Source: Mannheimia haemolytica | GTDB taxonomy: Bacteria; Pseudomonadota; Gammaproteobacteria; Enterobacterales; Pasteurellaceae | DNA length: 64,000 nucleotides | NCBI GenBank assembly: GCA_900638155.1 | Contig: LR134495.1 | Coordinates: 868,001-932,000 of the forward strand | Direction: 5' to 3' | Part shown: positions 8,587 to 17,901 of the stretch, in pieces | Layout: each line of letters begins with the position of its first letter | How positions within the stretch are numbered: the first letter of the stretch is position 1 | Program-made: the position numbers and the translations under genes | The notes under the pieces: model-generated | Told to the model about the DNA's origin: nothing | The model's database searches: none | The model's input: the letters and a program-made list of their open reading frames with translations, nothing else

Positions 8587-8642
8587 AGAGAATAATCTTA
8601 GCGTAATTTCATTTACAATGATGTTAAGGATTTAAGCCATAG

Positions 8643-8705
8643 CACAAGCATCCACGCTTGTGTTAAATGGTAAAACGAATTGGTACAAGCGTAGACGCTT
8701 GCACC
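8643..8705. repeat. Two tandem hairpins with ACAAGC…GCTTG arms
   Basis: CACAAGC (8643-8649) / GCTTGTG (8656-8662), then GGTACAAGCGT (8682-8692) / ACGCTTGCACC (8695-8705; 10 of 11 bases pair). The arms resemble but do not match the uptake signal (no CGGT). It occupies the gap between divergent menA and trmO, where both promoters must lie. Confidence 0.6.
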
Positions 8706-8765
8706 ATCCTCAATTTCATATCATTATGTCCAATATTTTAGATTATTTTAACAGAAAAAAGCGTA

Positions 8766-9503
8766 ATGAACTCTACCTCAAATCAACTAACCCCTATTCA
8801 ATTAAACCCTATCGGTTTTGTGGAAAGCCCCTATGATGAAAAATTTTCCGTGCCTCGCCAGCCGAATTTGGTAGCGGAGGGGAAAGGCATTCTACGTTTA
8901 ATTCCGCCTTATAATACCCCCGATGCAGTCAGAGGCTTGGAGCAATTTAGCCATATTTGGTTGATTTTCCAATTCCATCACATTCCCGAAAGAGAGTGGC
9001 ACGCCACCGTCAGACCGCCTCGCTTGGGCGGGAACGAGCGGGTTGGGGTCTTTGCCAGCCGTGCCACCCATCGCCCAAATCCGCTTGGTTTATCGAAAGT
9101 GAAGTTAGAAGCGGTGGTGGCGGAGGGGAGTGAAGTTTATTTGAAATTAGGCAGCGTGGATTTAGTTAACGGCACGCCGATTTTTGACATCAAGCCTTAC
9201 ATTGCATTTGCAGATAGTGAGCCACAAGCGGTTTCCGGCTTCGCCCAGCAAAAACCACAGGCAAGATTAGCGGTGCGTTTTAGCGAGGAGGCAAAACAAG
9301 CGGTCAAATTTTGCCGACATTTTGCAAAATTTGGCATCGAGCAGCCACTTAGTTTTATTGCCGATGTCATCGCTCAAGATCCTCGCCCAGCGTATCAACA
9401 AGGGAAACCTAGTGAGCGAGTTTATGGTATGAACCTTGCCGGCTACAATATTCGTTGGCAAATTGAAAATGATGAGCAGGCGATTGTGCTTTCGATTGAA
9501 TGA
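8766..9503 (+). CDS. trmO: tRNA (N6-threonylcarbamoyladenosine37-N6)-methyltransferase TrmO
   Basis: 245 residues. The TsaA/YaeB domain is plain: [22 protein letters not shown] near 12-35, [11 protein letters not shown] near 60, [29 protein letters not shown] near 80-110, DIKPYI near 145. TrmO methylates N6 of t6A37 in tRNA-Thr using S-adenosylmethionine. The variable linker at about residues 150-190 contains two uptake signals (9228 and 9297) read in frame, giving the peptide …[13 protein letters not shown]. It is separated from the SIMPL gene by 57 bases. Formerly called yaeB or tsaA. Confidence 0.93.
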   Translation: MNSTSNQLTPIQLNPIGFVESPYDEKFSVPRQPNLVAEGKGILRLIPPYNTPDAVRGLEQFSHIWLIFQFHHIPEREWHATVRPPRLGGNERVGVFASRATHRPNPLGLSKVKLEAVVAEGSEVYLKLGSVDLVNGTPIFDIKPYIAFADSEPQAVSGFAQQKPQARLAVRFSEEAKQAVKFCRHFAKFGIEQPLSFIADVIAQDPRPAYQQGKPSERVYGMNLAGYNIRWQIENDEQAIVLSIE

Positions 9504-9560
9504 ACTTTCCCAATTAAGTGGGATCTAAGAAGTGATTTTTAACCCCTTTAAGGACTGATT

Positions 9561-10280
9561 ATGAAATTGAAAAATTTTCTTACCATTCTACCGCTTGCAG
9601 TCGCAACAGCGGTAACTTCAGCGGAAACTCATACCGTGGAACATAAAGATAAACCGGCTTCTTTTAATTTCTCAACCGAAGTCTCTCGCACGGTGGAAAA
9701 GGACGTGATGCAGGCAAGTGTGTATAGCCAAAAATCAGGTAAATCCTTGCCGGAGCTGAAAAAATTTGTATCTGAAAACCTGAATCGTGTATTGGCTGAG
9801 GCAAAAAAACATCCATCGATTGAAGTACAAGCTGAAGGTGTGACTAATCACGTTAATTATAATAACAAAGGGAATATTGATGGTTGGGATACCTCTGGTA
9901 GCATTCAGTTGAAAAGCAAAGATTTTGATGCAATGGCGGCGGTGTTGGAAAATTTAGGTAAAGATGTGGCGATTCGTTACATTGATTTTAGTGTATCGCC
10001 AGAGAAAATGGCGTCCCTTGAAGATGAAATGACGCTGGAAATTATCAGTAAATTTCAACATAAAGCTGATGTGATTCAAAAAGCCTTAGGGGCGAAAACA
10101 TATAAGCTAGTTAATATCAATATTCAAACTCCAAATGATGGTGGTAGACCATATTATGAAAACAGAGCAATGTATGCAGTTTCATCAATGGCACAAAGCA
10201 AATCTATGGATGAAATCCCGTTAGAAGCAGGTAAAACCACAATTTCAGCTACCGCTTCAGGAAGTGTGGAATTTGAATAG
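9561..10280 (+). CDS. Periplasmic SIMPL-domain protein (DUF541, YggE-like)
   Basis: 239 residues with a signal peptide (KLKNFLTILPLAVATAVTSA, cleavage about residue 21). The rest matches SIMPL/DUF541: an N-terminal strand …FNFSTEVSRTVEKDVMQASVYSQ…, a central helix pair, and the C-terminal …AGKTTISATASGSVEFE. SIMPL proteins are periplasmic or secreted; E. coli YggE has been tied to oxidative stress but no reaction is known. A good ribosome site (AAGGA) precedes the ATG. It may be its own transcript; 186 non-coding bases follow. Confidence 0.85.
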   Translation: MKLKNFLTILPLAVATAVTSAETHTVEHKDKPASFNFSTEVSRTVEKDVMQASVYSQKSGKSLPELKKFVSENLNRVLAEAKKHPSIEVQAEGVTNHVNYNNKGNIDGWDTSGSIQLKSKDFDAMAAVLENLGKDVAIRYIDFSVSPEKMASLEDEMTLEIISKFQHKADVIQKALGAKTYKLVNINIQTPNDGGRPYYENRAMYAVSSMAQSKSMDEIPLEAGKTTISATASGSVEFE

Positions 10281-10466
10281 AAATGTATAGATTTGTATAG
10301 AGTTGTATTTTTACTTTAATTGGAGGAAAAAATCGGTCTATACTATCAATTAAGAAATATGCGTCTTTACTTTTTTAGTATACTCATATTTTATTGGCTA
10401 TGTTTTATAGCATTCGGAAAGTTAATACACTTATGTGTGATTCACCCTTTAGGGTAAGGATAAAAA

Positions 10467-11153
10467 ATGAAAAAATATTTTGCTGAGTTTTTCGGTACAT
10501 TTTGGTTAGTGTTTGGTGGTTGCGGCAGTGCAGTTTTAGCGGCAGGCATTCCCGAATTAGGCATTGGTTATGCAGGCGTTTCATTAGCGTTCGGTTTAAC
10601 CGTATTAACAATGGCGTATGCAGTCGGTCATATTTCAGGTGGTCACTTCAACCCTGCTGTTTCAATCGGTTTATTAGTTGGCGGTCGTTTTAACGCTAAA
10701 GATTTAGTGCCTTATATCATTGCCCAAGTAATAGGTGCGATTGCTGCCGGTGCAGTGTTATACACCATTGCTTCAGGTATTCCGACTTTTGATGCCACAG
10801 CAGGCTTTGCTAGCAATGGTTATGGTGAGCATTCGCCACACGGCTATAGCTTAACAGCAGCATTATTAATTGAAGTGGTATTAACGGCATTCTTCTTAAT
10901 CATCATTATGGGTGCAACCGATAAACGTGCTCCGGCAGGTTTCGCTCCGATTGCTATCGGTTTAGGATTAACCTTAATCCACTTAATCAGCATTCCGGTA
11001 ACCAATACCTCAGTAAACCCGGCACGTTCAACCGGTGTAGCGTTATTCCAAGGCAGCTGGGCGATTGAGCAATTATGGTTGTTCTGGGTTGCTCCGATTG
11101 TCGGTGCAATTATCGGTGCGGTAGTTTATCGCTTTATCGCTGAAGAAAAATAA
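10467..11153 (+). CDS. aqpZ: Aquaporin Z (water channel)
   Basis: 228 residues, six membrane spans plus two half helices. Both NPA boxes are present: [11 protein letters not shown] near residue 60 and [10 protein letters not shown] near 180. The filter-region residues match AqpZ-type water channels, and the length fits AqpZ, not the longer GlpF glycerol channels. It sits in the inner membrane and moves water. Preceded by AAGGATAAAAA as ribosome site. A small lipoprotein gene follows beyond a terminator at 11174-11204. No glp genes are nearby, which supports the water-channel call. Confidence 0.94.
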   Translation: MKKYFAEFFGTFWLVFGGCGSAVLAAGIPELGIGYAGVSLAFGLTVLTMAYAVGHISGGHFNPAVSIGLLVGGRFNAKDLVPYIIAQVIGAIAAGAVLYTIASGIPTFDATAGFASNGYGEHSPHGYSLTAALLIEVVLTAFFLIIIMGATDKRAPAGFAPIAIGLGLTLIHLISIPVTNTSVNPARSTGVALFQGSWAIEQLWLFWVAPIVGAIIGAVVYRFIAEEK

Positions 11154-11173
11154 TTTAAGCGAATAAATATGAT

Positions 11174-11204
11174 GCAGCTCTAGTCTTGATTAGGGCTGCT
11201 TTTT
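11174..11204 (+). terminator. aqpZ terminator
   Basis: 9-pair stem (GCAGCTCTA 11174-11182 with TAGGGCTGC 11191-11199, one G-U) followed by TTTTTG. Confidence 0.75.
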
Positions 11205-11224
11205 GTTTTTGAAAGGATTTTAAA

Positions 11225-11365
11225 ATGAAAAAATTAATCAAAGTATGTGGGCTGATTTCGGCGACTGTTTTTCTAAGCGGCTGCTTGGTAACTTCGGTGG
11301 TTGGTGGAGTGGTGGGAACCGCAGTTGATGTGGTAGACACCGTAACCCCTGATATTATCGACTAA
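11225..11365 (+). CDS. 46-residue lipoprotein
   Basis: Small gene with a clear lipoprotein signal (MKKLIKVCGLISATVFLSGC, lipid-bearing Cys at 20). The mature part is only 26 residues: Val/Gly-rich (VTSVVGGVVGTAVD) then VVDTVTPDIID. It resembles the short Val/Gly-rich lipoproteins often found in Gammaproteobacteria (I recall the family NF038104, not checked). GAAAGGA lies 8 bases before the ATG. No function is known. It follows aqpZ beyond a terminator, so it may depend on read-through or on a promoter in the terminator region. Confidence 0.75.
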   Translation: MKKLIKVCGLISATVFLSGCLVTSVVGGVVGTAVDVVDTVTPDIID

Positions 11366-11467
11366 TCTACTTACAAGCGGTTAAAATTTCCAGATAGATT
11401 GCAAATATAAAATAAAGCGTTACAATGGCTTGCTATTTTATAAAACCGATGAATTAAAGGATTCAAT

Positions 11468-12061
11468 ATGAACATTACAAAAGATTTAGTGCCAAGCATC
11501 GCGTATCAAGTGCGTACTCAAGAGGGTGTATTAGTAGATGAAGCACCGGTAAACCAACCGTTAGAATATTTACACGGTCACAATAACTTAGTAGAAGGCT
11601 TAGAAAAAGCTCTTGAAGGTAAATCTGTAGGTGATGTGTTTGAAGTGCGTGTGAAACCGGAAGAAGGTTACGGCGAGTACAACGATAATATGGTTCAACG
11701 TGTACCGAAAGATGTATTTATGGGTGTCGATGAATTAGAAGTGGGTATGCGTTTTATTGCGGACACGGATTTAGGCCCGTTACCGGTGGTAATTACCGAA
11801 GTCGATGGCGATGAAGTTGTGGTGGACGGTAACCATATGTTAGCCGGTCAGGAATTACTTTTCTCTGTGGAAGTGGTTGGCATTCGTGAAGCGACAGCGG
11901 AAGAAATCGCACACGGACACGTTCACGGTGGACATGAACACGGTTGCGGTTGTGGTGGGCATGATCATCATCACGATCACGATGGTTGCTGCGGCGGTCA
12001 TGACCACGATCATCACCATCATCACGGTCACGGCGGCTGTGGTTGCGGTGGTCATCACTAA
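11468..12061 (+). CDS. slyD: FKBP-type peptidyl-prolyl isomerase SlyD
   Basis: 197 residues. FKBP fold with the SlyD insert-in-flap arrangement (LVPSIAYQVRTQEGVLVDEAP…YLHGHNNLVEGLEKAL…), then a His/Gly/Cys-rich tail from about residue 155 to the end with repeated HDHHHDHDGCCGG-type segments. SlyD is a cytoplasmic chaperone/prolyl isomerase; the tail binds nickel and other metals and aids hydrogenase maturation in E. coli. The tail ends CGCGGHH. The ATG at 11468 follows AAAGGA. A dispersed palindromic element begins nine bases after the stop codon. Confidence 0.95.
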   Translation: MNITKDLVPSIAYQVRTQEGVLVDEAPVNQPLEYLHGHNNLVEGLEKALEGKSVGDVFEVRVKPEEGYGEYNDNMVQRVPKDVFMGVDELEVGMRFIADTDLGPLPVVITEVDGDEVVVDGNHMLAGQELLFSVEVVGIREATAEEIAHGHVHGGHEHGCGCGGHDHHHDHDGCCGGHDHDHHHHHGHGGCGCGGHH

Positions 12062-12069
12062 TTTTGTGA

Positions 12070-12217
12070 TTTCCCTTCTCCCCGCTTGCGGGAGAGGGTG
12101 GAGCAAATCGAAGATTTGCGGAGGGAGAGGGGGATATCAAAGGTTTCCCCTCTCTCTGCTTAAAATTTCTGAACGAAATTTTAAGCTGTCTCTCTCCCGC
12201 AAACGGGCGAGAGGAAA
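12070..12217. repeat. ~150-bp palindromic element with two internal hairpins, copy 1 (slyD-ilvA gap)
   Basis: Terminal inverted repeats: TTTCCCTTCTCCCCGCTTG… at the left against …CAAACGGGCGAGAGGAAA at the right, imperfect over ~26 bases. Inside are hairpin A (GCAAATC-GAA-GATTTGC) and hairpin B (12-bp arms around TGAAC, 12159-12187). It is one of three copies; the others are at 39592-39749 and 49142-49304. It is non-coding, although a frame runs through it. Confidence 0.8.
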
Positions 12218-12321
12218 TGTTCCCTGTTAAAGCCATTGCTAAATAGCCAAACAAGCGGTCAATTTTCCTTGGAAATTTACCAATGTCTTTATCTCAATCT
12301 AACAATAAATAACCTTTCAAG

Positions 12322-13854
12322 ATGATGAACGAAACACAACATTCCCAATCTGCTATCGACTATTTACGCTCGATTTTAAGCTCAAATATTTATGACTTAG
12401 CGCAAGTGACCCCCTTACAGAAAATGGAAAAACTGTCTGAGCGGTTAGGCAACTCTATTTTTATCAAACGTGAAGACCGACAGCCGGTTCACAGCTTTAA
12501 ATTGCGAGGTGCTTTTGCGATGATCTCAAATTTATCCAAAGCACAAAAAGAGGCTGGAGTCATTGCGGCTTCAGCAGGCAACCACGCACAAGGGGTGGCA
12601 CTTTCTGCCAAACATTTAGGTTTAAGAGCCTTGATTGTAATGCCGCAAAACACACCGGCAATTAAGGTTGATGCGGTGCGTGCTTATGGTGGTGAAGTGT
12701 TGCTTTATGGGGCGAATTTTGATGAAGCGAAGGCGAAAGCGATTGAGCTTTCCACCGAATTGGGTATGACCTTCATTCACCCGTTTGACAGCCCGGCAGT
12801 GATTGCAGGGCAAGGCACAATCGGTTTAGAGCTGGTACAACAAAAGCCGGATTTAGATTATGTGTTTATTCCAGTAGGCGGTGGCGGCTTAATTGCCGGC
12901 ATTGCGGTTTTAATTAAGCAGGTGATGCCGAATATTAAAGTAATTGGGGTAGAATCTAAAGATTCTGCGTGCTTATACCACGCCTTAAAGCAAGGGCAAC
13001 CGACCGATTTAGAGCGGGTTGGGCTTTTTGCTGACGGTATTGCGGTAAAACGCATTGGCGATGAAACTTTCCGCCTGTGTCAGCAATATGTTGATGATGT
13101 GGTGTTGGTGGATAATGATGAAATCTGTGCCTCAATGAAGTTGATTTTTGAAAATGTGCGTGCGATTTCCGAGCCGTCAGGGGCAACCTCTCTTGCTGGC
13201 TTGAAAAAATATGTGAAAGAGCATCAATTACAAGATAAAAACTTAGCTTGCATTCTTTCCGGGGCAAATGTGAATTTCCACACTTTACGTTTTGTATCAG
13301 AGCGTTGTGAAATCGGGGAGAAACGTGAAGCTTTATTGGCAGTCACCATTGCTGAACAGAAAGGTAGTTTCTTAAAATTCTGCGAGATTTTAGGCAACCG
13401 TGCGGTAACGGAATTTAACTATCGCCATTCCGATGATAAACAAGCCTGTATTTTTGTGGGGGTGCGAATTTCAGGCTCGGCAGAAAAAGTAGAGATTATT
13501 AAAGATCTGCAACAAAACGGCTATGATGTGGCAGATTTATCCGACGATGATATTGCCAAAACCCATATTCGTTATATGGTAGGCGGTAGAGCAAGCTCCA
13601 TTCAATATGAGCAACTCTATAGCTTTGAATTTCCGGAGCAGAAAGGGGCATTGCTAAAATTCTTACAAATGCTGACTAACTGGGATATCTCGTTATTCCA
13701 TTACCGAGCTCACGGAGCCGATTATGGCGATATTCTTGCCGCATTTGCATTAAACAGAGGCGATGAAGTAGAATTAAACCGACATTTAGAACAGCTAGGT
13801 TACCGCTTCCAAAATGTGAGCGAAAGTCCGGCATATCAATATTTTTTAAAGTAA
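12322..13854 (+). CDS. ilvA: Threonine ammonia-lyase, biosynthetic
   Basis: 510 residues, the length of the biosynthetic enzyme with its regulatory half. PLP site lysine in [11 protein letters not shown] (near residue 58), SAGNHAQGV (near 88) and the phosphate-binding GGGGLIAG (near 190). The C-terminal third has two ACT-like domains (repeated …[10 protein letters not shown]… and …[10 protein letters not shown]…), which bind isoleucine and valine. The enzyme makes 2-oxobutanoate from threonine, the first step to isoleucine. No other ilv genes and no attenuator peptide are visible nearby. Start is ATG ATG at 12322; no strong ribosome site. glmM follows after 25 bases and may be cotranscribed. 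Confidence 0.95.
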   Translation: MMNETQHSQSAIDYLRSILSSNIYDLAQVTPLQKMEKLSERLGNSIFIKREDRQPVHSFKLRGAFAMISNLSKAQKEAGVIAASAGNHAQGVALSAKHLGLRALIVMPQNTPAIKVDAVRAYGGEVLLYGANFDEAKAKAIELSTELGMTFIHPFDSPAVIAGQGTIGLELVQQKPDLDYVFIPVGGGGLIAGIAVLIKQVMPNIKVIGVESKDSACLYHALKQGQPTDLERVGLFADGIAVKRIGDETFRLCQQYVDDVVLVDNDEICASMKLIFENVRAISEPSGATSLAGLKKYVKEHQLQDKNLACILSGANVNFHTLRFVSERCEIGEKREALLAVTIAEQKGSFLKFCEILGNRAVTEFNYRHSDDKQACIFVGVRISGSAEKVEIIKDLQQNGYDVADLSDDDIAKTHIRYMVGGRASSIQYEQLYSFEFPEQKGALLKFLQMLTNWDISLFHYRAHGADYGDILAAFALNRGDEVELNRHLEQLGYRFQNVSESPAYQYFLK

Positions 13855-13879
13855 ATTTTTATTCATATTAGGAATTAGA

Positions 13880-15214
13880 ATGGCTCGTAAATATTTCGGC
13901 ACAGATGGTGTGCGTGGTGAAGTAGGTAAATTTCCAATTACCCCTGAATTTGCCTTAAAGCTCGGTTGGGCGGCAGGTAAAGTGTTGGCAACCCAAGGCA
14001 CAAAAAAGGTGTTAATCGGTAAAGATACCCGTATTTCTGGCTATATGTTGGAATCGGCACTGGAAGCAGGTTTAACCGCAGCAGGTTTATCCGCTGTATT
14101 CGTAGGCCCAATGCCAACCCCTGCGATTGCTTATTTAACCCGTACTTTCCGTGCGGAAGCCGGCATTGTGATTTCTGCCTCTCACAATCCTTATTACGAT
14201 AACGGCATTAAATTCTTCTCCTCAGTAGGCGAAAAACTACCTGATGAAATTGAAGAAGCAATTGAAGCAATGCTCGATCAGCCAATGGATTGCGTAGATT
14301 CAGCAAATTTAGGTCGTGCCAGCCGTATTAATGATGCCGCAGGACGTTATATCGAGTTTTGTAAAGGCACTTTCCCGTCTGAATTAAGCCTCGAGGGGTA
14401 TAAAATTGTAGTAGATTGTGCCAACGGTGCAACCTACCATATCGCGCCGAATGTAATGCGTGAGCTAGGGGCAGAAGTGCTTGAAATCGGCACTAAGCCG
14501 GATGGTTTAAACATCAACGAAAAATGCGGTGCAACCGACATTAAAGCGTTACAAAAAGTAGTTGTAGAAGCAGGAGCAGATGTTGGCTTAGCCTATGATG
14601 GCGATGGCGACCGCTTAATTATGGTTGATCACTTAGGCAATAAAGTTGATGGCGACCAAATCCTGTTTATTTTAGCCCGTGAAGCTTTACGTTCAGGCAA
14701 ATTACAAGGCGGTGTAGTCGGTACATTAATGAGTAATATGAGCTTGGAATTAGCGTTAAAAGAGTTAGCCATTCCGTTCTCCCGTGCCAATGTGGGCGAC
14801 CGCTATGTGTTAGAACAGCTTAAAGAAAAAGGCTGGAAACTGGGGGGCGAAAACTCCGGGCATATTATCGTGTTAGATAAAAACACCACCGGCGATGGTG
14901 TTATTGCTTCTCTGCAAGTATTAGCAGCAATGGTAAGCCACAAATTGAGCTTGAATGATTTGGCAAAAGCCGTGCCACTATTCCCACAAGTTCTGCTAAA
15001 TGTTCGCTTTGAGAAAGGGGCGGCAAATCCGCTTGAAAGTAACGAAGTGAAAGCGGTAGCGGCAGATGTGGAAAAACGCTTGGCAGGCAAAGGGCGTATT
15101 TTATTGCGTAAATCAGGCACTGAGCCATTAATTCGAGTGATGGTGGAGTGCGAAGATGCTGTACTTGCTCAAAGCTGTGCGGAAGAGATTGTTGAAGCAG
15201 TAAAACGTAACTAA
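13880..15214 (+). CDS. glmM: Phosphoglucosamine mutase
   Basis: 444 residues, standard length. Phosphoserine loop [16 protein letters not shown] near residue 100, metal loop DGDGDRLI near 240, sugar loop GGENSGH near 325, and phosphate-binding [12 protein letters not shown] near 410. It converts glucosamine-6-phosphate to glucosamine-1-phosphate for UDP-GlcNAc, thus for peptidoglycan and lipid A. AGGAATTAGA precedes the ATG. It follows ilvA after 25 bases, so they may share a transcript; downstream is an uptake-signal hairpin. nagB, which uses the same substrate pool, is elsewhere in the window. Confidence 0.96.
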   Translation: MARKYFGTDGVRGEVGKFPITPEFALKLGWAAGKVLATQGTKKVLIGKDTRISGYMLESALEAGLTAAGLSAVFVGPMPTPAIAYLTRTFRAEAGIVISASHNPYYDNGIKFFSSVGEKLPDEIEEAIEAMLDQPMDCVDSANLGRASRINDAAGRYIEFCKGTFPSELSLEGYKIVVDCANGATYHIAPNVMRELGAEVLEIGTKPDGLNINEKCGATDIKALQKVVVEAGADVGLAYDGDGDRLIMVDHLGNKVDGDQILFILAREALRSGKLQGGVVGTLMSNMSLELALKELAIPFSRANVGDRYVLEQLKEKGWKLGGENSGHIIVLDKNTTGDGVIASLQVLAAMVSHKLSLNDLAKAVPLFPQVLLNVRFEKGAANPLESNEVKAVAADVEKRLAGKGRILLRKSGTEPLIRVMVECEDAVLAQSCAEEIVEAVKRN

Positions 15215-15216
15215 TG

Positions 15217-15263
15217 ACAAGCGGTCGTTTTTGGTAAAAAATTTGCCAAATATGACCGCTTGT
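15217..15263. repeat. Inverted uptake-signal pair after glmM
   Basis: ACAAGCGGTC (15217-15226) / GACCGCTTGT (15254-15263), perfect 10 bp, with an inner TTTGG…CCAAA dyad. No T-run follows, so terminator activity is uncertain. Confidence 0.75.
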
Positions 15264-15288
15264 TACATATATGTGTAGACTAGATGTA

Positions 15289-15345
15289 GTAGGGCGAAAA
15301 TTTTTTTCGCCTTGCCGAAGTGGGCAAATGATGATTTGTCCCTAC
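15289..15345. repeat. GTAGGG…CCCTAC palindromic element, 57-bp copy
   Basis: Starts GTAGGGCGAAAAT and ends GATTTGTCCCTAC, with an inner GGCAAG/GGGCAAA segment between. It abuts the rpiA ribosome site. A frame through it would extend rpiA by 16 codons; that extension is repeat-derived. Confidence 0.7.
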
Positions 15346-15359
15346 AAGTGGAGGTAAAA

Positions 15360-16019
15360 ATGGATCAACAAGAAATGAAAAAAATTGCGGCACAAGCTGC
15401 ATTAAAATTTGTAAAACCGGACACTATTGTTGGGGTGGGAAGTGGTTCAACCGTAAACTGTTTTATTGATGCCCTTGCTTCAATGAATGATGAGATTAAA
15501 GGAGCGGTTGCTGCCTCTAAAGCCTCGGAACAGCGTTTGCGTGATATCGGCATTGAAGTATTCAGTGCCAATGAAGTGACGGAATTAGATGTGTATATTG
15601 ACGGAGCTGATGAAATCACGCCACAAGGGGCGATGATTAAAGGTGGTGGGGCAGCACTTACCCGTGAGAAAATCGTGAGTTCATTAGCGAAAAAATTTAT
15701 CTGCATTGTGGATAAATCCAAACAAGTTGATGTGCTGGGTTCGACTTTTCCACTACCTGTAGAAGTGATCCCAATGGCTCGTTCTTATGTTGCTCGTCAG
15801 CTTGTGTCATTAGGCGGTTCGCCGGAATACCGTGAGGGCGTGGTAACCGATAACGGCAATGTGATTTTAGATGTACATAACTTTAAAATTATGGAGCCGT
15901 TGAAAATGGAGCATACCATTAATAATATTGCAGGGGTGGTGACTAACGGTATTTTTGCACAACGTTTTGCCAATGTGACTATTGTTGGAACACCTGAAGG
16001 CGCAGTTATTTTAGAATAA
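15360..16019 (+). CDS. rpiA: Ribose-5-phosphate isomerase A
   Basis: 219 residues, the usual length. Signature features: [16 protein letters not shown] near residue 25 (phosphate loop), DGADEI near 82, [13 protein letters not shown] near 95 with the catalytic Lys/Glu. It interconverts ribose-5-phosphate and ribulose-5-phosphate. I start at 15360, where GGAGGT lies 6 bases upstream. The frame is open back to 15312 but those codons come from a palindromic repeat. serA follows after 37 bases. In the cell it also serves the ribose operon at 51.6-57.4 kb. Confidence 0.95.
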   Translation: MDQQEMKKIAAQAALKFVKPDTIVGVGSGSTVNCFIDALASMNDEIKGAVAASKASEQRLRDIGIEVFSANEVTELDVYIDGADEITPQGAMIKGGGAALTREKIVSSLAKKFICIVDKSKQVDVLGSTFPLPVEVIPMARSYVARQLVSLGGSPEYREGVVTDNGNVILDVHNFKIMEPLKMEHTINNIAGVVTNGIFAQRFANVTIVGTPEGAVILE

Positions 16020-16056
16020 TTTATTATCGCAAACACATAATGATTAGGAGCAAAAA

Positions 16057-17286
16057 ATGGCTAAAATTTCTTTGGACAAATCTAAGATTAAATTCCTGTT
16101 GCTAGAGGGCGTGCATCAAAATGCGATTGATGTATTACAGGCAGCAGGTTATACCAATATTGAAGTACACAAGAAAGCGTTAGACGGTCAAGAATTGATT
16201 GAGGCGATTAAAGATGCTCACTTTATCGGTATTCGCTCGCGTACTTTTTTAACCGAAGAGGTGCTGGCTCAAGCTCCAAAATTAATTGCGATAGGCTGTT
16301 TCTGCATCGGCACTAACCAAGTGGATTTGGACGCTGCGAAAAAACGTGGGATCCCAGTTTTTAATGCACCATTTTCAAATACCCGCTCGGTGGCGGAATT
16401 AGTGCTGGCGGAGATGATTTTATTAATGCGTCAAGTGCCGACTGCAAATGCGGAAGTACATCGTGGCATTTGGAATAAATCGGCGGCAGGCTCTAACGAA
16501 GTGCGTGGCAAAAAATTAGGGATTGTCGGATACGGCCATATCGGCTCGCAATTAAGCGTGCTTGCTGAAGCCATCGGTATGCAGGTTTATTTCTATGATG
16601 TAGAAAATAAATTGCCATTAGGCAATGCTCAACAAGTGCCAACGTTGGAACACTTGCTTTCAACCTGCGATATGGTTTCGCTCCACGTGCCTGAAATGGA
16701 TTCCACCAAAAATTTAATGAGTGCCGAGCGTATTGCACAGTTGAAAACAGGATCAGTGCTAATTAATGCGGCTCGTGGTACGGTAGTCGATTTAGACGCA
16801 TTAGCTGCTCGGCTTGAAGACGGTTCATTGCGAGGTGCGGCGATTGACGTATTTCCGGAAGAACCGGCATCAATTAATGACCCATTTGTGTCGCCATTAT
16901 GTAAATTCGATAACGTGATTTTAACGCCACATATCGGTGGCTCCACTTCTGAGGCGCAAGCGAATATCGGCACCGAAGTCGCGAATAAATTTGTAAAATA
17001 TTCAGATAACGGTTCAACCGTGACGGCAGTGAATTTCCCTGAAGTATCCTTACCGCTTCATACTAATACCAAACGTTTATTACATATTCACGAGAATCGC
17101 CCAGGTATGTTAAATCAAATTAACCAGATTTTTGTGGAATCAAATGTGAATATTGCCGCTCAATATTTACAAACCGATGCAGCTATCGGTTATGTTGTAA
17201 TTGATGTAGAGAGCGACAATGTTGATGAAGCATTACAACGTTTAAAAGCGATCGAAGGCACGATTCGAGCCCGAGTGTTATATTAA
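16057..17286 (+). CDS. serA: D-3-phosphoglycerate dehydrogenase
   Basis: 409 residues, as in E. coli SerA (type with one ACT domain). NAD-binding GIVGYGHIGSQLSVLAEAIGM near 157, catalytic Arg in NAARGTVVD near 240, Glu in DVFPEEP near 268 and His in LTPHIGGST near 292. The C-terminal ~75 residues (LLHIHENRPGMLNQINQIF…) form the serine-sensing ACT domain. It starts serine biosynthesis. TAGGAGC precedes the ATG. Follows rpiA by 37 bases on the same strand and ends at a strong terminator. Confidence 0.96.
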   Translation: MAKISLDKSKIKFLLLEGVHQNAIDVLQAAGYTNIEVHKKALDGQELIEAIKDAHFIGIRSRTFLTEEVLAQAPKLIAIGCFCIGTNQVDLDAAKKRGIPVFNAPFSNTRSVAELVLAEMILLMRQVPTANAEVHRGIWNKSAAGSNEVRGKKLGIVGYGHIGSQLSVLAEAIGMQVYFYDVENKLPLGNAQQVPTLEHLLSTCDMVSLHVPEMDSTKNLMSAERIAQLKTGSVLINAARGTVVDLDALAARLEDGSLRGAAIDVFPEEPASINDPFVSPLCKFDNVILTPHIGGSTSEAQANIGTEVANKFVKYSDNGSTVTAVNFPEVSLPLHTNTKRLLHIHENRPGMLNQINQIFVESNVNIAAQYLQTDAAIGYVVIDVESDNVDEALQRLKAIEGTIRARVLY

Positions 17287-17291
17287 AAGGC

Positions 17292-17322
17292 AAAGAGCCT
17301 GAATCACTTCAGGCTCTTTTGT
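17292..17322. terminator. serA terminator
   Basis: 12-bp perfect stem AAAGAGCCTGAA (17292-17303) / TTCAGGCTCTTT (17308-17319), TCAC loop, T-run. A second, weaker AGCGGT…ACCGCT hairpin at 17329-17359 could serve the convergent gene on the minus strand. Confidence 0.88.
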
Positions 17323-17363
17323 GTTACAAGCGGTTATTTTTTCAGAAAAATTTACCGCTAAGA

Positions 17364-17882
17364 TTAGAAACGATAAGTTGCATTCGCGGTGAAAGCGTTA
17401 CCTTTTAATTTTGTGCCGCTACGTTTTAAATTATCGCGAGTGTATTCTGCACCTAATTCAACATCGCTTGAAACTGCATATTTTGCACCAGCACCGAAAC
17501 CAAAGCCACGATAGGTTTCATTACCGATTTTGCTTGAGCTAGCATCTACTTTTACATAAGGTAATAAATCGGATCCAACACGATAACCTTGGTGATAAGC
17601 TATAGTATATTTATTTTTTTGTTTTACATCGCTAAATACTTTTGTACTACCTACTTTTGCTTTTCCTTGTACAACGCCTACAAAGTTATTGCCTTGCTCA
17701 ATACCATAATCGACCACTAATGCCGGACCTGTGGAATCTTTGCCTTTTACTCCTTCAACTTTATATTTTGTTGTAGTCACATCTACACCGACGCCGATGC
17801 CAGTAAATGTATTTCCGACAGGAGCGGCTAATAGATGAGTAGAAAATAAACAAGTTAATGCGACAATAGTTAATTTTTTCAT
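17364..17882 (-). CDS. Small outer-membrane beta-barrel protein
   Basis: 172 residues. A signal peptide (KKLTIVALTCLFSTHLLA) is followed by alternating amphipathic strands and a C-terminal …NAFTANATYRF; the final Phe is the usual outer-membrane barrel signature. The length suits an eight-stranded OmpX/Opa-like barrel. No function can be assigned. Start at 17882 is preceded by AGGAGT; a longer frame upstream overlaps arcA and has no ribosome site. It begins 19 bases after arcA ends on the same strand, so cotranscription with arcA is possible. Confidence 0.75.
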   Translation of the reverse strand: MKKLTIVALTCLFSTHLLAAPVGNTFTGIGVGVDVTTTKYKVEGVKGKDSTGPALVVDYGIEQGNNFVGVVQGKAKVGSTKVFSDVKQKNKYTIAYHQGYRVGSDLLPYVKVDASSSKIGNETYRGFGFGAGAKYAVSSDVELGAEYTRDNLKRSGTKLKGNAFTANATYRF

Positions 17883-17901
17883 AAAATTACTCCTATCTTG
17901 A

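Noticed and set aside
11793-12254. Long Arg/His/Asp-rich frame antisense to the slyD 3' end
   Set aside because: It is the mirror of the His-rich SlyD tail and then runs through the palindromic element; composition alone explains it.
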